Numbered from the stretch's first letter, positions 1 to 8,116 are shown. The stretch: DNA of 9,921 nucleotides from Planctomycetaceae bacterium (GCA_003445035.1 DLVV01000410.1:1-9921), one strand, 5' to 3'. Notes: generated by a model from the letters alone, not told the origin. Numbers and translations: made by a program.

Positions 1-1074
1 CGCAGCGACCTGGCCGTCCTGGAACTCGATCCCGCCGAACTCAAACGGGCCGGGATCAAACCGCAAACATTGCCTCCACTACAGATCGCAGCTCGTCCGG
101 TGCCTCGCAAAGGCCGTTTCGTCCTGATGCTGGGAAACCCGTTCGCGATCGCCCGCGACGGATCGGCCAGTGTCGGCTGGGCCCTGGTCAGCAACACCCA
201 TCGTCGAGCCGTGACACTCGGCGGCGGTGCCACTGCCGAGCACTCGATCCACCGACTCGGCACCCTGCTGCAACTCGACACCCGTCTCAAGCACGGCACC
301 AGCGGAGGCCCCGTGTTCGACCTCGACGGTCAGCTTCTGGCGTTGACGACATCGACCGCTCCCCACGACGGGATCGAAACCGCTGCAGGTTTCGCAATTC
401 CCATCGACGGTCCGATCTCGCGAATCATCAACACGCTGCAGAAAGGACTCGAGGTCGAATACGGATTTCTCGGAATCCAACCCGATGACGTCTCGGCCCG
501 ACAACTCTCGGGATACAACGGCACGTTCGACCAGGCGGGCGCGGCACGCGCGGCACGGGTCTTTCGCGGCTCGCCGGCACACCGTGGTGGCGTCCAGGGC
601 GGCGACCTGATCCTGGCCGTCGACGGAGCACCCGTGAGAGGACGGTACGAACTGATGCGTCAGATTGAGTTGGCGGGTCCGGGTCGCAAACTGAAACTGG
701 AACTCTGGCGGGAGACAACCCGTCGTCGTGTGCGGGTCAGCGTGAGGCTTGGCAAGTGGCCGGTCCCCGATCGCAGCGGGTTGATCGCATCGAAACAACG
801 ACACCCGGCCTGGCGCGGTCTTCAGATCGATTTTCCGACCGGAAGGCGACGCTTCGTCCCCGATTCTTTCGAGTTTCCCCGGGCCGTCGTCGTCACCGCG
901 GTTCTTCCCGGAAGCCAAGCCGCCGCCGCGGGCATCGAAGCCGGCGATTTCATCGAACTCATCGCGGGCCAGGCGGCCGAAACTCCCGCGGAATTCTACC
1001 GTGCGGTCAATTCCCGCCGCGGCAGCGTATCGCTAAAACTGCTCGATGGGCGGCGGATGACACTCGAACCCTGA
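1..1074 (+). CDS. HtrA/DegP-like trypsin-fold serine protease with two PDZ domains (5' end outside window)
   Basis: The reading frame is open from base 1 to the TGA at 1072-1074, so the gene starts upstream of the window. The first visible residues, [10 protein letters not shown], match the strand carrying the catalytic Asp of HtrA proteases (codon 7-9). The nucleophile motif GTSGGP follows, with Ser at 301-303, and AGFAIPID is the usual end of the protease domain. The catalytic His must lie upstream. PDZ1 spans about 460-757, including [23 protein letters not shown]2 spans about 811-1071, including [20 protein letters not shown]. Family members are envelope proteases or chaperones that cleave misfolded proteins, with PDZ domains binding C-terminal tails. 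Localisation cannot be judged because any signal peptide is off the window. The serine motif is GTSGGP instead of the commoner GNSGGP; this probably still permits catalysis. alaS follows 61 bp later on the same strand, with no evident functional link. Confidence 0.88.
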   Translation, partial: RSDLAVLELDPAELKRAGIKPQTLPPLQIAARPVPRKGRFVLMLGNPFAIARDGSASVGWALVSNTHRRAVTLGGGATAEHSIHRLGTLLQLDTRLKHGTSGGPVFDLDGQLLALTTSTAPHDGIETAAGFAIPIDGPISRIINTLQKGLEVEYGFLGIQPDDVSARQLSGYNGTFDQAGAARAARVFRGSPAHRGGVQGGDLILAVDGAPVRGRYELMRQIELAGPGRKLKLELWRETTRRRVRVSVRLGKWPVPDRSGLIASKQRHPAWRGLQIDFPTGRRRFVPDSFEFPRAVVVTAVLPGSQAAAAGIEAGDFIELIAGQAAETPAEFYRAVNSRRGSVSLKLLDGRRMTLEP

Positions 1075-1135
1075 CCGACCTTTCGGCCGCTCTCCCCAAG
1101 CTCCCCCATTCCTCAACTCAACCGATACGCCCCCG

Positions 1136-3757
1136 ATGAAAATCGACGAAATCCGCGAGCGCTACCTCGCGTTCTTCGAGTCCAAAGGCCACACCCGCCG
1201 CCCGACCGACGTACTGGTTCCTCCCGACGACCCGACCGTGCTGTTCACGCCAGCGGGAATGAACCAGTTCAAGAACCAGTTCCTGGGCGTCGGTCCGCTG
1301 GACTTCACCCGGGCCGCGACTTGCCAGATGTGCCTGAGAACCGGTGACATCGGCAACGTCGGTGTCACCGCCTACCACCACACCTTTTTCGAGATGCTGG
1401 GAAACTTCTCGTTCGGGGACTATTTCAAGACCGAGGCCATTCAGTGGGCCTGGGAGTTCCTGACCGGTGCCGACTGGATGGCCCTCGACCCCGATCGGCT
1501 CAATGCCACCGTCTTCCTCGACGACGACGAGGCGTACCGAACATGGCACGACGAAATCGGCCTTCCCGAATCGCGAATCCGGCGGGATGACGAGCACGAG
1601 AACTTCTGGCCAGCCGGATCACCGACCAACGGACCCGACGGAGTCTGCGGGCCTTGCAGCGAGATCTTTTATGACACCGGTGAGGGCGAGCCGGTGGAGA
1701 TCTGGAATTTGGTCTTCACCCAGTTCAACCGGGTTGGCGATCCTCCCGACAACCTCCGACCGCTGCCCTCCAAGAACATTGATACCGGCATGGGCCTGGA
1801 GCGGATGGCTGCGGTGATGCAGGGAGTCCGCAGCAATTTCGAAATCGACAGCCTTCGCCCCTTGTGCGAGGCCGCCGGCGAAGTGGTGGGCGCCGACTAT
1901 TCCTTCGATGGAGACAACGGGCGGCCACTGCGACGAATCGCCGACCACGCTCGAGCTGTCACGTTCTGCATCCACGAGGGCGTCGAACCAGGCAACGACA
2001 AGCAAAGCTACGTCGTACGACAACTCTTGCGTCGGGCGATGCTGGAGGGCTACCTGCTGGGGCAACATGACCCGTTCCTGCACCAGCTGGTCCCTGCTGT
2101 CGTCACCGCGATGCGGGCCGCCTACCCCGACCTCGTTCAGTCAGCCGAACCGGTCGCCAACGTCATCCTCGAAGAGGAGAACCAATTCCTGGACATCGTT
2201 GAACGGGGAGTGGGAAAATTCGAGAAGCTGGCGGCTGCCGCCGGATCGGAGGGTCGTGGGCAGATCACCGGCGACGAGGCCTTCGATCTGCACCAGACCG
2301 ATGGCTTTCTCGTCGAGTTGACCGAGGCGCTGGCCGCACGGTCGGGCATGACCGTCGACCGCGAACAGTTCGATGCCCGGATGAAACAGCACATGGCCGG
2401 CAGCGGCTCGGGTGCGTTCCTCGACAGCGTGATGTCTGCCGGGCCACTCGATGAACTCCGCAACCGCATCGGTGGCACCGAGTTTCTGGGGTACGACACA
2501 ACCGGGGAGACGGTGCGGATCGAGGGAGTGATCGCCGCCGGAGAACTGGTGGCAACAACCTGGTCGGAAACCGGTGAGACAGCGACCGCGGCCGTGGTGC
2601 TCGACCGGACACCGTTCTACGGAGAAGCCGGCGGGCAGGTGGGTGACATCGGTCAACTGGCCGGCGATGGAGTCGTCTTCACCGTCACCGACACGCAACG
2701 CGACGGTGAACTGCTGCTGCATATCGGCCACCTCGAATCCGGAGCACTTGCTCCGGGCGACCAACTCACCGCCAGTGTCGACGCCGAACGGCGGTCGGGC
2801 ATTCGCCGAGCCCACTCCGCCACACACCTGCTACATCACGCCCTGCACATTGTGCTCGGCCAAAACGCCATGCAACGCGGTTCGAAGGTCGAACGAGACG
2901 CCCTTCGGTTCGACTTCGCTCACAAACAACCGGTGACGGCCGAGGAGATCCGCCGTATCGAGGACGAAATCAATACCCGCGTGGCCGAAGGTGCCCCGGT
3001 CTCGACCGAGATCATGGCGCTGGAAGACGCTCGCCAGGCCGGGGCGATGGCACTGTTTGGCGAGAAGTACCCCGACGACGTGCGAGTGGTGCGGATGGGC
3101 GAATTCAGCACCGAACTGTGCGGAGGAACGCACCTCTCGAACACTGGCCAGGTTGGCCTCTGCCGTGTCGTCTCCGAAGAACCGGTGGCCAAGGGCGTAC
3201 GACGGATCTCGGCACTCACCGGCCCCAGGGCACTCGGACAGATCCGCCACACCGAGTCGATCGTCAAAGAACTCACCATCGCGATGAAAGCCCCGGCCGA
3301 GGACCTGTTGGGACGGATCGAATCGTTGCAGGAGGAACTCAAGGACACTCAGAAACAACTTCAGCAGCACAGCCGAACGGCAATCGCCGGGACGGCCGAC
3401 ACACTGATCGATGGAGCCGAGGTGATCGACGGAGTGCGGATCGTGGCTCACCGGGCCGAGGGCGTCGACCGCGAGGGACTGCGGGACTTCGCTGACCAGC
3501 TGCGAGACAAGGCCTCACCGGTGGCACTGATCGTCGCGGCCGAGGTGGATGGCAAGGTCGCCCTGACCGCCGCGGTCAGCCGCGAACTGATCGACCGCGG
3601 ACTCAACGCCGGCGAGTGTGTTCGCGCCGCAGCCCAGGCGGTGGGAGGCGGAGGAGGTGGACGGCCGGACCTGGCCGAAGCCGGTGGCAAGGATCCGGGT
3701 CGCATCGACGAGGCACTGGAGGCCGGAGCGGCGGTCTATCGCGCGGCCCTCTCCTGA
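1136..3757 (+). CDS. alaS: Alanine--tRNA ligase (AlaRS)
   Basis: Class II aminoacyl-tRNA synthetase that activates alanine and charges tRNA-Ala in the cytoplasm, with an editing domain that clears Ser/Gly mischarging. At 873 residues it matches the usual bacterial length. The N-terminus has [15 protein letters not shown] (37-51) and [18 protein letters not shown] (81-98). Class II motif 3 is DTGMGLERM (216-224). The editing-site metal ligands are present as H560-x3-H564 and C662-x3-H666 (CGGTH). A coiled-coil-like stretch (about 725-745) precedes the C-Ala domain, which has a Gly-rich loop with six consecutive glycines (837-842). All expected elements are intact. The ATG at 1136 is chosen because the protein begins [19 protein letters not shown], the normal AlaRS start. 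The upstream bases are C-rich and show no Shine-Dalgarno site. The gene converges on the aldolase gene, whose stop codon lies 12 bp downstream. Confidence 0.98.
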   Translation: MKIDEIRERYLAFFESKGHTRRPTDVLVPPDDPTVLFTPAGMNQFKNQFLGVGPLDFTRAATCQMCLRTGDIGNVGVTAYHHTFFEMLGNFSFGDYFKTEAIQWAWEFLTGADWMALDPDRLNATVFLDDDEAYRTWHDEIGLPESRIRRDDEHENFWPAGSPTNGPDGVCGPCSEIFYDTGEGEPVEIWNLVFTQFNRVGDPPDNLRPLPSKNIDTGMGLERMAAVMQGVRSNFEIDSLRPLCEAAGEVVGADYSFDGDNGRPLRRIADHARAVTFCIHEGVEPGNDKQSYVVRQLLRRAMLEGYLLGQHDPFLHQLVPAVVTAMRAAYPDLVQSAEPVANVILEEENQFLDIVERGVGKFEKLAAAAGSEGRGQITGDEAFDLHQTDGFLVELTEALAARSGMTVDREQFDARMKQHMAGSGSGAFLDSVMSAGPLDELRNRIGGTEFLGYDTTGETVRIEGVIAAGELVATTWSETGETATAAVVLDRTPFYGEAGGQVGDIGQLAGDGVVFTVTDTQRDGELLLHIGHLESGALAPGDQLTASVDAERRSGIRRAHSATHLLHHALHIVLGQNAMQRGSKVERDALRFDFAHKQPVTAEEIRRIEDEINTRVAEGAPVSTEIMALEDARQAGAMALFGEKYPDDVRVVRMGEFSTELCGGTHLSNTGQVGLCRVVSEEPVAKGVRRISALTGPRALGQIRHTESIVKELTIAMKAPAEDLLGRIESLQEELKDTQKQLQQHSRTAIAGTADTLIDGAEVIDGVRIVAHRAEGVDREGLRDFADQLRDKASPVALIVAAEVDGKVALTAAVSRELIDRGLNAGECVRAAAQAVGGGGGGRPDLAEAGGKDPGRIDEALEAGAAVYRAALS

Positions 3758-3769
3758 TGATTGGCCTCG

Positions 3770-4795
3770 CTACGCCAACGCCACGCCTCGACGCTGCAGT
3801 TCGCTCATGATCGTCTCGACCAGTTCGTTCACCTGGCCCGGTCCCATTTCACCACTGCCTGCGACAGCCGGCTGACTGCCAACCGAATCCGCCCCACAAC
3901 CGTGTGCGGCCAACAGGCCCTGCAGTTTGCCGCTGAGCGCTTCCAGGTCGCTGACCAGCGTGGGAGTTTGAGGCTGACGGCCCTGCCCCATGTTGAAACC
4001 TCGCAGCGAAGCCCCCAACCGAAAACCGTCGGGGAATTCGGGCCCGAGAATCATCGCATCGAAAAGTGTTACCAGGTCGTACTGGACTCGTCGGGCCTCG
4101 TCCAGATTACCGGCCATCGTCAACTCGTAGAGCTTACGGGTGACCTCGGGCACGACCCCGGAACTGGCGTTGGTCCCACCGTCACATCCGGCCAGAAGCA
4201 TCGGCATCAACGACGCATCCCAGCCGGTCAGGAACGAGAACTCGGGTCGGAGCGGCCGGACAGCCTGGATCATCCGGATCATGTGTGGCAGGTCACCACT
4301 GGAGTCCTTGATCGCGACCACTTTCTCGCACTCCTCAGCCAACCGGCAAACGGTCGGCACATCGATTGGAGAGGCGAACATGGGAATGTTGTACAGCGTG
4401 ACATCGACCGGCGTGTTGCGGGCAATCTCTCGGAAGTAAGCGTAGACCGCCTCGGGACCGAGCCGGTAATAAAATGGCGCGACGATCGCGACGGCACGCA
4501 CCCCCAATTCGTGGTAGTACTCGCAGGCGGCCACCGTCTCACGAACGTTCGCCTCAGCCGCTCCTGCCAAGATCGGCACTCGCCCGTCGACCTGGTCGGC
4601 GATGATCTCCACGATCCGCCGCCGCTCCTCAACGGTGAAACGGGTGAATTCACCGGTCGACCCATTGGGATACAGACCATGCACGCCACGGTCGATCAAC
4701 CAATCGACGTACCGCCGCAATTCGGATTCGTTGATCTCACCCCGCTGGTCCAGCGGAACGAGGTTGGGAGTGAAGATCCCTGTCAGTCTGCTCAT
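3770..4795 (-). CDS. Dihydrodipicolinate synthase / N-acetylneuraminate lyase-family aldolase with extra C-terminal tail
   Basis: TIM-barrel class I aldolase that forms a Schiff base with pyruvate or a 2-keto acid. The Schiff-base lysine is K163 ([10 protein letters not shown]), the catalytic tyrosine is Y135 (LYNIP), and the carboxylate-binding loop is GSTGEF (45-50). GSTGE and YNIP resemble N-acetylneuraminate lyase and keto-sugar-acid aldolases more than DapA. The Arg that in DapA follows the YN-x-P segment and binds aspartate semialdehyde is absent here (YNIPMFAS), so a lysine-biosynthesis role is doubtful and the substrate is unknown. The family is usually about 290-300 residues; this protein has 341. 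The excess is a C-terminal tail: a Gly/Ser/Pro linker (about 300-320), then an amphipathic helix (about 321-336), like a microcompartment encapsulation peptide. The start is ATG at 4795; only a weak purine stretch precedes it. The stop is TAG. It lies 183 bp downstream of the antiporter gene on the same strand and converges with alaS. Confidence 0.93.
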   Translation of the reverse strand: MSRLTGIFTPNLVPLDQRGEINESELRRYVDWLIDRGVHGLYPNGSTGEFTRFTVEERRRIVEIIADQVDGRVPILAGAAEANVRETVAACEYYHELGVRAVAIVAPFYYRLGPEAVYAYFREIARNTPVDVTLYNIPMFASPIDVPTVCRLAEECEKVVAIKDSSGDLPHMIRMIQAVRPLRPEFSFLTGWDASLMPMLLAGCDGGTNASSGVVPEVTRKLYELTMAGNLDEARRVQYDLVTLFDAMILGPEFPDGFRLGASLRGFNMGQGRQPQTPTLVSDLEALSGKLQGLLAAHGCGADSVGSQPAVAGSGEMGPGQVNELVETIMSELQRRGVALA

Positions 4796-4871
4796 GGCTC
4801 ACTCGATCGGAGATCGTGTCGGGACAAGCTGAAGAACGAGAGGATTCGAGCCTAACCGAAGACATGTCGGA

Positions 4872-4900
4872 CCGGGGACACTGGGTGGAGTGTGACCCGG
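4872..4900 (-). other. Stem-loop downstream of the antiporter gene
   Basis: Inside the 183-bp spacer (4796-4978) a two-part hairpin is visible. The outer stem is CCGGG (4872-4876) with CCCGG (4896-4900). The inner stem is ACACT (4878-4882) with AGTGT (4889-4893), around a six-base loop. The internal bulge is one base on one side and two on the other. It lies about 80-105 bp past the antiporter stop and over 75 bp before the aldolase start. No T-tract follows in either direction, so it is not a standard intrinsic terminator. It could be a transcript-stabilising, processing or weak pausing element. A second smaller hairpin, GAACC (4943-4947) with GGTTC (4955-4959), lies nearer the antiporter stop. 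I see no convincing promoter for the aldolase gene in this spacer. Confidence 0.45.
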
Positions 4901-4978
4901 GAAACACGGCAAGCCGGGCCGGTTAGGGCGAGCTTGACGTCTGAACCGGTCGTAGGTTCTGGACCCGATTGCCGAAGG

Positions 4979-6625
4979 TCACGCTTCCACAGAGTTCCCG
5001 GGGACCGCGTTCTCCCCATCACTCGCATCACCAGCACCCTCGACCGGAACACGGCCCAGGAGACGAGGAACCGCGATGGCCACGGCCACGCCGAACGGTA
5101 GGCAGAGCCACACCGGCACACCCCATCCGATGGGAATGTAGCCGACAAGCAACGAAGCAACGGCGACAACAAACGCGTAGGGAGCCTGCGTACCGACATG
5201 ATCGAGATGATCGCAACCGGCGGCGGCCGAAGAGAGGACCGTGGTGTCGGAGATCGGCGAGCAATGATCACCGAAAATGGCACCGGCCAGCACCGCACCG
5301 AGCGTCCCCAGCAAAATGGGATCGTCGGGGACCGGCGTTCCCATCAGTTCCCAGGTAATCCGCACCGAGACCGGGATCAACAGGGCCATCGTCGAAAACG
5401 AACTGCCGGTGGCCAAGGCAATGGCTGCTGCGAGCACAAACGAGATCGCCGGCATCCATTCGGGCGGAAGTTTCCTTCCCGTCACCTCGACCAGGTAGTC
5501 GGCGGTGCCCAGGGCCCCCTGGTCGCACACCGCTCCCAACCCCCAGGCCAGCACCAGGATCCACAGGGCCTGAAACATGCTGGCCCCCCCACGGGCCCAG
5601 CCGACAAGCGACTGTCTGAATGAAAGGGCCCCGGTGCCCCAGGTCATCACCAAGCTCGAGAGGGACGCGGCCAGCGACGCCCAGAGCATCACCCAAAACA
5701 CCGCGTTGCTCCCGAGGATCGCCAGGCCCGCCACCAATCCGCCAATCAGGCTTGCCAGCGGCACAACGGCGTTGACGATCAAGCCCCGCCGCCGGATGTC
5801 ATCAGGAATCTCGTCCATCGCCGGTGGAGCACTGCTACCCGTTCGAACCACCTCGCCGGTCTCTACCGCCCGCTGTTCGGCAACGGCCATCGGACCAAAA
5901 TCACGGCCGGTCCGAGCCACCGTCCAGACAAAGACCAGGAGCAGGATCGAATAGAACCGGTAGGGAATCGTCTGCAGGAACAGTCCGTAAGCATCAACGT
6001 CCTGACCCAGCTTCGAGTAGACGCTGCCAATCAAGTTCACCTCGTAGCCAACCCATGTCGAGATCATGGCCAGGCCGGCAACGGGAGCGGCCGTGGAATC
6101 GACCAGAAAGGCAAGTTTCTCTCGAGAAATCCTCAGGCGATCAGTGATCGGCCGCATCGACGTGCCCACCACAAGCGTGTTGGCGTAATCGTCGAAGAAG
6201 ATCGCCAGGCCAAGCCCACAGGTCAGTTGTTGTCCGTGTCGCCGGTCACGTCCGGGACGGATCAACCGGGCGATCACAGCCTGCATGGATCCGTTGCGGG
6301 TGATGACTCCAACCGTGGTCCCCAGCAGAGTGGTAAACAGCAGGATCAGGGCGTGTTCCCGGAAGTTGTCCGAATCACCCACAAGGTAGTCGCGGAACAA
6401 CGCCACCGTCGCTTCGATCACGTCGCCGCGGGCCACCAGCAGCGCGCCGGTGACGACTCCGATCAACAGCGGCAGAGCCACACGCCGGAAGACCATCGCC
6501 ATTCCGATCGCCAGCAACGGCGGCAGCAGGCTCCACGCCCCGAGATGTTTCACAACATCGAGTTGCGATTCGGCAACCGCTGCCGTCTCGGCCAGCAACA
6601 AGGGCACAGTCTCGGACGCCATCAC
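4979..6625 (-). CDS. NhaC-family Na+/H+ antiporter, integral membrane protein
   Basis: A polytopic inner-membrane protein of 548 residues, consistent with the NhaC family, which exchanges cytoplasmic Na+ for H+ in pH and salt homeostasis. Hydrophobic segments recur along the protein, for example at about 31-46, 50-65, 91-108, 170-200, 222-238, 283-305, 308-328, 350-367, 391-407, 438-452, 482-500 and 503-520. Conserved-looking polar motifs within or next to membrane segments are FFDDYANTLVVG (143-154), STWVGYEVNLIG (189-200), GSSFSTMALLIP (407-418) and FGDHCSPISDTTVLSS (451-466); the last is characteristic of the family. A hydrophilic, probably cytoplasmic loop covers about 239-281. Ion specificity cannot be read from sequence, and some relatives exchange other substrates with protons or Na+. 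The start is GTG at 6625 or the adjacent ATG at 6622; a GGGAC purine run (6632-6636) could serve either. It follows the histidine kinase gene by about 57 bp and probably shares its transcript. The stop is TGA. Confidence 0.92.
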   Translation of the reverse strand: MMASETVPLLLAETAAVAESQLDVVKHLGAWSLLPPLLAIGMAMVFRRVALPLLIGVVTGALLVARGDVIEATVALFRDYLVGDSDNFREHALILLFTTLLGTTVGVITRNGSMQAVIARLIRPGRDRRHGQQLTCGLGLAIFFDDYANTLVVGTSMRPITDRLRISREKLAFLVDSTAAPVAGLAMISTWVGYEVNLIGSVYSKLGQDVDAYGLFLQTIPYRFYSILLLVFVWTVARTGRDFGPMAVAEQRAVETGEVVRTGSSAPPAMDEIPDDIRRRGLIVNAVVPLASLIGGLVAGLAILGSNAVFWVMLWASLAASLSSLVMTWGTGALSFRQSLVGWARGGASMFQALWILVLAWGLGAVCDQGALGTADYLVEVTGRKLPPEWMPAISFVLAAAIALATGSSFSTMALLIPVSVRITWELMGTPVPDDPILLGTLGAVLAGAIFGDHCSPISDTTVLSSAAAGCDHLDHVGTQAPYAFVVAVASLLVGYIPIGWGVPVWLCLPFGVAVAIAVPRLLGRVPVEGAGDASDGENAVPGNSVEA

Positions 6626-6682
6626 TCGCAGGTCCCGCCGCGGTCAGGATTGGTCGGGAACGGCGGCCGACCACCTCGCGGC

Positions 6683-7378
6683 TCAGGCCGCTCGTGGCCA
6701 GAACACCCGAACGCACAGCCCGTTCGGTTCGTTCGGCTCGACCTCGATCCGTCCCCCGTGCAGGTTGACGATCCGCCAGCATTTCGGCAAGCCGAAGCCC
6801 AGGCCGCGACCGGCCTGACGGCCCGAATAAAACGGGTCGAACAGGTGGCGTCGGGAAACCGCGTCCAGGCCGGGGCCCTGGTCCCGGATTTCGAGCACAG
6901 CCGAGTCACCGCCGGAAACAGTCACCTCGACTACCCCCTCGGTATCGGCCTCGAGGGCGTTGGTCAACAGTTCCTCGACCACGACTGCCAACTGTCCGGG
7001 ATCAGCATGGACCGGCACCGGACCGTCTGCATCCACTTCAACCCGCCCCTCTCGCTCGGGACGCCCCTGAACGACACCACGGGTCACGGTGTCCACCAAC
7101 TCGGACAAGTCACCAGCACACGATTCCGACTGCGGGGGCCGGGCGAAAAGCATCACGTCCGAGATCATGTCCCGAACCCGGTAGGCCTGGCCTGCAATCG
7201 TCTCCAACGCCTGACGCCGTCCCGGGTCGGTTTCGTCCCTCAACAACAACTGCACCCGGCCCACGATCGTCGCCAGCGGATTGTTCAACTCATGTCCCGC
7301 CCCGGCCGCAAATTCGGCCAGGGACTCGAGACGAGAGTCGTCAGCCGCCACGGTGACGGGTTCGAATTCCCCGCTCAT
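6683..7378 (-). CDS. Soluble sensorless histidine kinase (HisKA + HATPase_c)
   Basis: A short two-component kinase of 231 residues with only the catalytic core. The H box is AGHELNNPLATIVGR, with phospho-acceptor H29. The ATP-binding domain has the N box ELLTNALEA (N140), G1 box DQGPG (166-170), F box LFDPFYSG (179-186) and G2 box GRGLGFGLP (190-198). All boxes are intact, so it should bind ATP and autophosphorylate. There is no membrane segment, PAS, GAF or HAMP domain; only about 20 residues precede the H box. It is therefore cytosolic and must sense through a partner, or act on phosphate flow alone. The ATG at 7378 is preferred over the GTG at 7387 because GAGGTGG (7384-7390) sits 5 nt upstream of the ATG, and that GTG lies inside this Shine-Dalgarno site. 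The gene starts 33 bp after the response regulator, its likely partner, and is followed by the NhaC antiporter. Confidence 0.93.
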   Translation of the reverse strand: MSGEFEPVTVAADDSRLESLAEFAAGAGHELNNPLATIVGRVQLLLRDETDPGRRQALETIAGQAYRVRDMISDVMLFARPPQSESCAGDLSELVDTVTRGVVQGRPEREGRVEVDADGPVPVHADPGQLAVVVEELLTNALEADTEGVVEVTVSGGDSAVLEIRDQGPGLDAVSRRHLFDPFYSGRQAGRGLGFGLPKCWRIVNLHGGRIEVEPNEPNGLCVRVFWPRAA

Positions 7379-7383
7379 CGCAG

Positions 7384-7390
7384 CCACCTC
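7384..7390 (-). promoter_or_regulatory. Strong Shine-Dalgarno site that fixes the histidine kinase start
   Basis: On the minus strand this reads GAGGTGG, complementary to the 3' end of 16S rRNA, and is 5 nt from the ATG at 7378. The alternative in-frame GTG (7385-7387) falls within the site itself, which argues against its use. Confidence 0.7.
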
Positions 7391-7411
7391 GCGAGCCCCT
7401 TGAACAACCGA

Positions 7412-7996
7412 TCAGGCAGGCACTTCGATATCGAGCAACTCACAGACGCGAGCGAACAACGAGTCGACCTCAAACGGCTTCTGCATGAAATCGTCGGCAC
7501 CCGCCTCCTTCAAGTCGTCGATCTTGTCGGCTTCGACCATCCCGCTGATGCAGACGATACGAACGTCGTCGAGACTCGAATCACTGCGGACCCGCTGGCA
7601 GACTTCCTTGCCGTTGATGTCCGGAAGCATCACATCCAGCACAATGATGTCCGGCTTGTACTCCTTGACCATCATTCCGGCATCGAAACCGTTGTTTGCC
7701 ACCCGCACATCGAATCGTCCATCGGCGTCAAAGACGTCGCGGATCAGCTCGACCAGTTCCTCATCGTCATCGACAATCAACGCCTTGCGACGACCGCTCT
7801 CCAGGGCATCCGTCGGGATGCCATTGTCCTTCATGAAGCGATAGAGAACGTCTCGGGGAATGCGGCGGAACCGCGATCCGGGAACACGGAATCCCTTCAA
7901 CTGTCCTGAGTCAAAACAGCGGATAATCGTCTGCTGTGAAACGTTGCAAATCTTGGCCGCCTCGCCGGTTGTGAAGACAGTCTTCATTGTGTCCAT
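7412..7996 (-). CDS. Response regulator with N-terminal excisionase-type HTH and C-terminal receiver domain
   Basis: A 194-residue protein. Residues about 7-57 form an excisionase/MerR-like helix-turn-helix: TTGEAAKICNVSQQTIIRCF (9-28), then a short wing with PGSRFRRIPRDVL (39-51). Residues about 71-190 form a CheY-like receiver. Its catalytic set has canonical spacing: acidic pair D76/D77, phospho-acceptor D121 in VLDVMLPD, switch residue S151 and K173 in KPF. It should therefore be phosphorylatable. It is probably a DNA-binding regulator controlled by the adjacent kinase. The order HTH then receiver is the reverse of the OmpR and NarL types, so how phosphorylation affects DNA binding is not obvious. 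The ATG at 7996 is chosen because AAGGA (8001-8005) lies 4 nt upstream and the HTH begins directly after it. A longer open frame reaches 8137, but the extra residues resemble no domain and would begin right at the predicted transcript start. The stop is TGA. Target genes are unknown; autoregulation is possible. Confidence 0.92.
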   Translation of the reverse strand: MDTMKTVFTTGEAAKICNVSQQTIIRCFDSGQLKGFRVPGSRFRRIPRDVLYRFMKDNGIPTDALESGRRKALIVDDDEELVELIRDVFDADGRFDVRVANNGFDAGMMVKEYKPDIIVLDVMLPDINGKEVCQRVRSDSSLDDVRIVCISGMVEADKIDDLKEAGADDFMQKPFEVDSLFARVCELLDIEVPA

Positions 7997-8000
7997 CCGT

Positions 8001-8005
8001 TCCTT
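8001..8005 (-). promoter_or_regulatory. Shine-Dalgarno site for the response regulator
   Basis: On the minus strand AAGGA lies 4 nt before the ATG at 7996. It decides between this start and the upstream in-frame ATG at 8137, which would add 47 residues unlike any domain I recognise. Confidence 0.6.
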
Positions 8006-8009
8006 GAAT

Positions 8010-8116
8010 GGGGATCGCCCCGATCCTGCCATGTGCAGGACCACTCGCAAAAAACAAGATTGGCCGATCCATGGCCGGGGTTTCGTGGCAAAAATCGGAA
8101 CGCCTGTCGATGGCGT
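8010..8116 (-). promoter_or_regulatory. Hairpin-rich 5' leader of the response regulator operon
   Basis: Between the predicted transcript start (about 8139) and the ATG at 7996 four short inverted repeats occur in series: ACGCC (8100-8104) with GGCGT (8112-8116); GGCC (8062-8065) with GGCC (8073-8076), followed in the transcript by a run of six U (8049-8054); TCCTGC (8024-8029) with GCAGGA (8035-8040), a perfect 6-bp stem with a five-base loop; and GGGG (8010-8013) with CCCC (8018-8021), just ahead of the Shine-Dalgarno site. Together they could form an attenuator or a translation-control leader. Each stem is short and no known riboswitch class is recognised. The presence of the repeats is direct; the function is inference. 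Confidence 0.35.

Noticed and set aside
70..72. TTG at 70 as the start of the protease gene
   Set aside because: The frame is open back to base 1 and the residues before it (SDLAVLELD) belong to the protease domain, so the gene begins outside the window.
79..918. A 279-codon minus-strand open frame opposite the protease
   Set aside because: It is antisense to intact trypsin and PDZ motifs, with low-complexity composition and no family signature.
3761..4855. A 364-codon plus-strand open frame opposite the aldolase gene
   Set aside because: It is a shadow of the aldolase reading frame: no recognisable domain, no ribosome-binding site, and the opposite strand encodes a clear family member.
4840..4860. 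A tRNA T-loop-like stretch (CTCGAATCC on the minus strand)
   Set aside because: The flanks do not form a T-stem, and no D-arm, anticodon arm or acceptor stem can be built around it.
4934..4962. TTGACG on the plus strand as a -35 box
   Set aside because: No reasonable -10 box follows at 16-18 bp, and no plus-strand gene lies downstream.
6227..7909. A 560-codon open frame on the plus strand, opposite the antiporter, kinase and regulator genes
   Set aside because: It spans parts of three well-supported genes, its product is rich in His, Arg, Gln and Pro with no domain, and long antisense frames are expected opposite GC-rich coding sequence.
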